Of a stretch of 41,385 nucleotides of DNA, positions 38,051 to 41,385 are shown piece after piece. Each line of letters starts with the position of its first letter. The stretch's first letter is position 1. The notes beneath the pieces were generated by a model that did not search any database, was not told the DNA's origin, and saw only the letters and a program-made list of their open reading frames with translations. Location of the stretch: assembly GCA_021157585.1 (NCBI GenBank), contig JAGGWH010000072.1, forward strand, positions 1 through 41,385, given 5' to 3'. This DNA is from Bacteroidales bacterium (GTDB lineage Bacteria; Bacteroidota; Bacteroidia; Bacteroidales; UBA12170). A program made the position numbers and the translations under genes.

Positions 38051-38927
38051 TGTAATTATAAAACCTATCTGAATACGCCGCAAAAATCCCTACCCCATTA
38101 TTGATATTTGAAAATACTTCTGTCTCGTCAAACCAAATAATAGGATCCGAATCATCCAACCTCATCCATATTTTCTGAAAACTCGTTTTTAAATACTTGT
38201 CGTATTCGAGCGAAGCTGTTCGAAAACAAACAAAAGAATGCTCACCATAACTTGCTTGTAACTTAAAAGGAATATTGGATGAATTATTTATTGTGGAATC
38301 TGCTTCTATTCTAATATAAAACAAAAATGAAGGAGTATCGGCAGAAGGAATTGACGACACAAGATTCCCATCACTGTTAAACCTATCTACATTAGGATGA
38401 TCTGTCCCAATTTCCTCTATAAAACCATCTCCATAAACTGGGCGCGCATCGTATAATAAAACATGGTCTGATGATAGAATACTAACCCAACATGGTAACT
38501 CTGCATTACACTGAAAATAATTCTTAGAAGGAAATCTATCTTCCGCAAAATTCGGGTAAATAATTAAGTTTTTAGGCATAGTAGTGGTAGCTGTTAACTC
38601 TGTACCATTTCCAAGCTTTACCATTAACTGATATTCTGTATTTGGAATGGGAACATACTTCAATTGCCAGTTTTTATAACTAGCGTAAGCAAAGTTTCCA
38701 ACCAAACTATCACCTATTAGCAAATAAATTTCAGCATCCTTAATTTCCTTGAAAATGTATGCTTCACTAAGCTTAATACTACGCGTCAAAGTAAGCGTTT
38801 GTATACTATCGTTCTTTAATACACAGTTTACTACTGGAATGCTGCTATCTTCTTCGTTAAAAGGAAGTTCCTTTACACAAGAAGAAGATAGCAAAAGAAT
38901 GAGTAAATAAATATAATTAAGTCTCAT
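38019..38927 (-). CDS. DUF4249-type lipoprotein
   Basis: 302 residues from the ATG at 38927, giving a compact lipoprotein signal peptide with C17 (LLLSSSC). An ATG at 38948 overlaps the upstream stop (ATGAATAG) and adds seven residues; either is possible. The start KELPFNEEDSSIPVVNCVL, LTRSIKL..., AEIYLL and PNTEYQLMVKL...TATTTMP is the usual DUF4249 pattern, a Bacteroidota lipoprotein found beside TonB receptors of this kind. It is probably the surface-exposed or periplasm-side partner of the receptor. Function unknown. Confidence 0.8.
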   Translation of the reverse strand: MRLNYIYLLILLLSSSCVKELPFNEEDSSIPVVNCVLKNDSIQTLTLTRSIKLSEAYIFKEIKDAEIYLLIGDSLVGNFAYASYKNWQLKYVPIPNTEYQLMVKLGNGTELTATTTMPKNLIIYPNFAEDRFPSKNYFQCNAELPCWVSILSSDHVLLYDARPVYGDGFIEEIGTDHPNVDRFNSDGNLVSSIPSADTPSFLFYIRIEADSTINNSSNIPFKLQASYGEHSFVCFRTASLEYDKYLKTSFQKIWMRLDDSDPIIWFDETEVFSNINNGVGIFAAYSDRFYNYNDDGDPAFEK

Positions 38928-38940
38928 CGTTTCAAAACTT

Positions 38941-39732
38941 CTATTCATTTTCTAATGTAATAAGGCTTGTGGTATCCCTCAGTATTATCCCTTCTTCGGT
39001 TTCCAAAGCTATTACAAATTGAACCGAAAGCGGTAAGTTTTCTGGATTTGAATTCAGTCTCAAAAGCATACTATTCTGTGCCAAAGGAGATAAACTTAAC
39101 CACTCATCAATTCTTTTGGGCTTTTCGGTATCGCCAAAACCATAGAGCAAGCGCTTGCTTACGGAGGATGCTATAAAATCAGGTTCGTATTTTACAATAT
39201 CAAAGTACACGTTTAAAGAACTTCCTGCCGCAATATTAAAGAGTTCCTTATCTAGGGCAGATATTTGAAAACTCTTTATTCCTGTCAACCTATACTCAAT
39301 ATCTATAGGTGTATCATTTTCTTCATCTGATTGACTAATTTCTCCCGCTTTTAATCTTGATCTGTTATAACTACTTTCCAATTCACTTTCTAACTGCGGC
39401 AATGGCTCATCAACTGAATTATAAATGATTTCATTTCCATTTTCTAGTAAAAAAACAGAATCTAAATTTATATTTGAGGTAAAAACGTCTAACACAAATT
39501 TATCTATTGTAAATACATCCGTATTCCAAGCTTGGTGGTATTCATAGATGATCCGATTATCATAGTCCCAGGTAATACGTTCATAATTTCGAGCAAAAAC
39601 ATAATTACATTCTCTTGGGTAAAATACTAACCAAGGGTCACTTGGTTCATCAATATCACATGAACTGAACATTAATGTAAAGAATAAACCATAAAGGAAC
39701 AGCTTAAAGCCTAAGAAGTTTAATTTTAACAT
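38941..39732 (-). CDS. Lipoprotein of unknown function in the protease/TonB operon
   Basis: 263 residues. A signal peptide ends in a lipobox with cysteine at about residue 25 (LMFSSCDIDEP). The remainder is beta-rich and acidic, with no motif I can name. An insertion-like polar stretch (LESELESSYNRSRLKAGEISQS, in pieces) lies at about 115-140. It sits between the C10 protease and the DUF4249 gene and overlaps the latter's possible start. A partner lipoprotein of the receptor or a protease-associated factor are both open. Confidence 0.7.
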   Translation of the reverse strand: MLKLNFLGFKLFLYGLFFTLMFSSCDIDEPSDPWLVFYPRECNYVFARNYERITWDYDNRIIYEYHQAWNTDVFTIDKFVLDVFTSNINLDSVFLLENGNEIIYNSVDEPLPQLESELESSYNRSRLKAGEISQSDEENDTPIDIEYRLTGIKSFQISALDKELFNIAAGSSLNVYFDIVKYEPDFIASSVSKRLLYGFGDTEKPKRIDEWLSLSPLAQNSMLLRLNSNPENLPLSVQFVIALETEEGIILRDTTSLITLENE

Positions 39733-39766
39733 TGCTATATTATTTTAAATAAAAAAAATTGAAAAA

Positions 39767-39821
39767 GAATCTTCTTCCTTAAAATGAATTATTAAAAATA
39801 AAATTTAAAGGTAGAAGATTC
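39767..39821 (-). terminator. Hairpin after the C10 protease gene
   Basis: GAATCTTCTTCCTT (39767-39780) and AAGGTAGAAGATTC (39808-39821) pair at 13 of 14 positions across a 27-nt AT-rich loop. On the minus strand the second arm is followed by TTTTTC and then more T-rich sequence, so it fits a terminator or attenuator between the protease and the downstream lipoprotein gene. Confidence 0.6.
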
Positions 39822-39833
39822 CTATTAATTAAG

Positions 39834-41243
39834 TTAATTAAATCCATACATCATCTTTCTGTCATAAATATAATTACGATCGGGATATGGCTCCCAATCA
39901 GAAATGAGCGAATATCTTGCCAGATCACCACTTCCATCCCAACCCCAATTCATAATTAAATAAGTAGTCGCTGAAACATAGGTTTCTGTTTTCTCACCAT
40001 AATCCTCAATAATATACATACTCGGTTCCGTTGGTTCTCCATTATCTATAACAACCCATTCATATGTTCTGGTATATTCCGTTCTTGTTGTCTCATAGCC
40101 ATCTATAAGCCAGGCATGTCCAACATAAGTCTTCCATAAGTTTATCCCTAAAAACGAAACCCATTTATCAAAACGCTCTGCTCTTACTATAACTGGCATA
40201 TTACTATTTAAACTAGATAATACTGTTGAATAATTATAATCTGTGTAATTGCAATCTATATTATATGACTTAATATAGCTTTCTAGATCACCTGTAGAGG
40301 CAGATGAGCCCTCATCACTATAATCCATATTTATTGAGTTTCCAACAAAACCCATTAATGTACTAACTCTATCCTGCCCCCCAGCATCATAATACTTTTT
40401 GGCCATTAAATCCCAAGTTGTCGAGTTAGAATTACTAAAATTAAAATAGTAACTACTTGCATCATCTTCTGACCATCCATAACAGCTCCCAACCGAATAC
40501 ATATTTAGAGGTTTACTAATATTATAATGTAAATAATATAACATTTGAGCTCCAGCAACAGCTACACATCCCGTTAAGCAACGCTCAGTATATTCCCTGT
40601 TATAAGGCACACAAGAATTCCAAGGAGTACCCTGTCCCCATTTTGTATTAACTAATGGCCCTACTTGGAAAGAAGGCAATGCTGTTGAAGTAATGCTTAC
40701 TAATTGCCAATAACCATTTTCCGGGTCTATTCCATCAGGAGGAATCATCGTTTTAATATCATCTTTTTGAGATTTAAAACTTCTGTAATTTTTAATATCT
40801 GACCATATATTATAAGAAACATCCGATGTATCAAATTCGCCATGCTTTTTCAAAACAAAGATACGTTCAGCCAAATCATCAATCCAAGTAGCTATACCAG
40901 GATTCAGTTTGTCAAGTTCAAATTCTCCAGTATTTTCCTCCGCAAAAACACATTGCGTACGTTTATCAGCTGAAATAATTTTCCAACCATTCGCCTGATC
41001 ATAATTTACAATGTACAAAAGAGTATCACCACTATAAATGACTGGCTCAATATTCCAACTGATACCTAAAGAGTTATTACTTTCCGATATTTCCAAGAAA
41101 GTATTCACATCAGCTAAACTTACATTAAAATCTAAAGCTAACTCCTCTTTGCTTTTAACGATAAAATTTTCATCAAAATCAATCTGCTGACAGGATATAA
41201 GAGCAGTAGATAATAACAAATAAAAAAAATATTTAGTTTTCAT
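39834..41243 (-). CDS. C10-family (streptopain-like) cysteine protease lipoprotein
   Basis: 469 residues. A lipoprotein signal peptide ends at C18 (LISCQQ). A streptopain-type pro-domain occupies about 25-185 (GDTLLYIVNYDQANGWKIISADKR in pieces). The mature domain starts near 195 (VGPLVNTKWGQGTPWN). Catalytic cysteine C226 (TGCVAVAGAQML), histidine H376 (VGHAWLIDGY), and the N432-W433 block (MNWGWDGSGD) are all present. Such proteases in Bacteroides and Prevotella are secreted or surface-attached and cut host or environmental proteins after pro-domain removal. The lipid anchor suggests the surface. First gene of this minus-strand set; a hairpin separates it from the next gene. Confidence 0.93.
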   Translation of the reverse strand: MKTKYFFYLLLSTALISCQQIDFDENFIVKSKEELALDFNVSLADVNTFLEISESNNSLGISWNIEPVIYSGDTLLYIVNYDQANGWKIISADKRTQCVFAEENTGEFELDKLNPGIATWIDDLAERIFVLKKHGEFDTSDVSYNIWSDIKNYRSFKSQKDDIKTMIPPDGIDPENGYWQLVSITSTALPSFQVGPLVNTKWGQGTPWNSCVPYNREYTERCLTGCVAVAGAQMLYYLHYNISKPLNMYSVGSCYGWSEDDASSYYFNFSNSNSTTWDLMAKKYYDAGGQDRVSTLMGFVGNSINMDYSDEGSSASTGDLESYIKSYNIDCNYTDYNYSTVLSSLNSNMPVIVRAERFDKWVSFLGINLWKTYVGHAWLIDGYETTRTEYTRTYEWVVIDNGEPTEPSMYIIEDYGEKTETYVSATTYLIMNWGWDGSGDLARYSLISDWEPYPDRNYIYDRKMMYGFN

Positions 41244-41385
41244 ACGTAAAAGGATTTATGAATGCTTGTTTTTTTCAAATTAAGCACTCCCGTTAATAAA
41301 ATTATTTAAAAACTTCCCCCTTAAATAATATTACGCATATAATAAATTCCCACTTAGCAGTAAGAGCTATACATAATTACTGTAC
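41244..41385. other. Window end upstream of the C10 protease gene
   Basis: 142 bp, AT-rich, upstream of the protease start. No clear -7 box on the minus strand and no coding frame were found. The promoter may lie beyond the window. Confidence 0.4.

Overview
The window looks like chromosome from an AT-rich, anaerobic or facultative member of the Bacteroidota, probably near Bacteroidales/Marinilabiliales. The evidence is a large pyruvate:ferredoxin oxidoreductase, a streptopain-type C10 protease, a DUF4249 lipoprotein beside a TonB-dependent receptor, Bacteroidota-type AMP nucleosidase and HolA, almost no Shine-Dalgarno sequences, and many upstream boxes matching the Bacteroidota -7 element TANNTTTG. 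No tRNA, rRNA, CRISPR array or intact insertion sequence was seen.

Layout. 1-3.1 kb: 5' part of an archaeal-type GatE (minus), an exonuclease and a membrane-anchored cyclophilin; the gaps hold three members of a degenerate dispersed repeat family. 3.1-8.1 kb: a dihydroorotate-dehydrogenase-like flavoprotein divergent from pyruvate:ferredoxin oxidoreductase. 8.1-24.5 kb: mostly housekeeping and salvage genes, namely e(P4)-type phosphatase, SppA, glucosaminidase, FolK with a deoxynucleoside kinase, a large DUF3352-like membrane protein, LutA-like protein with endonuclease III, a hydrolase with DeoD and an SDR, a lone receiver, AMP nucleosidase with HolA, an HsdR_N-like protein, a LytTR regulator, and a receiver-ATPase protein whose kinase histidine position is glutamine.

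24.6-31.1 kb: the most interesting block, a tight four-gene minus-strand operon. In transcription order it encodes a TolC-like outer-membrane protein fused to an unassigned domain and a SPOR domain, an HlyD/Alg44-like membrane-fusion protein, a zinc-ribbon (TackOD1-like) protein with a degenerate GGDEF-like end, and a processive-type GT2 glycosyltransferase. Together these could form an envelope-spanning synthase/secretion machine for an exopolysaccharide, controlled by a pseudo-signalling protein in the way PelD controls Pel. Two-component genes lie on both sides.

31.4-41.4 kb: a receiver-histidine kinase, LigA, a radical SAM/SPASM protein starting at TTG, then a minus-strand set of C10 lipoprotein protease, unknown lipoprotein, DUF4249 lipoprotein and TonB receptor. 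This set ends in a 26-codon ORF and a long hairpin. Assignments rest on reading motifs by eye; no database search was possible.
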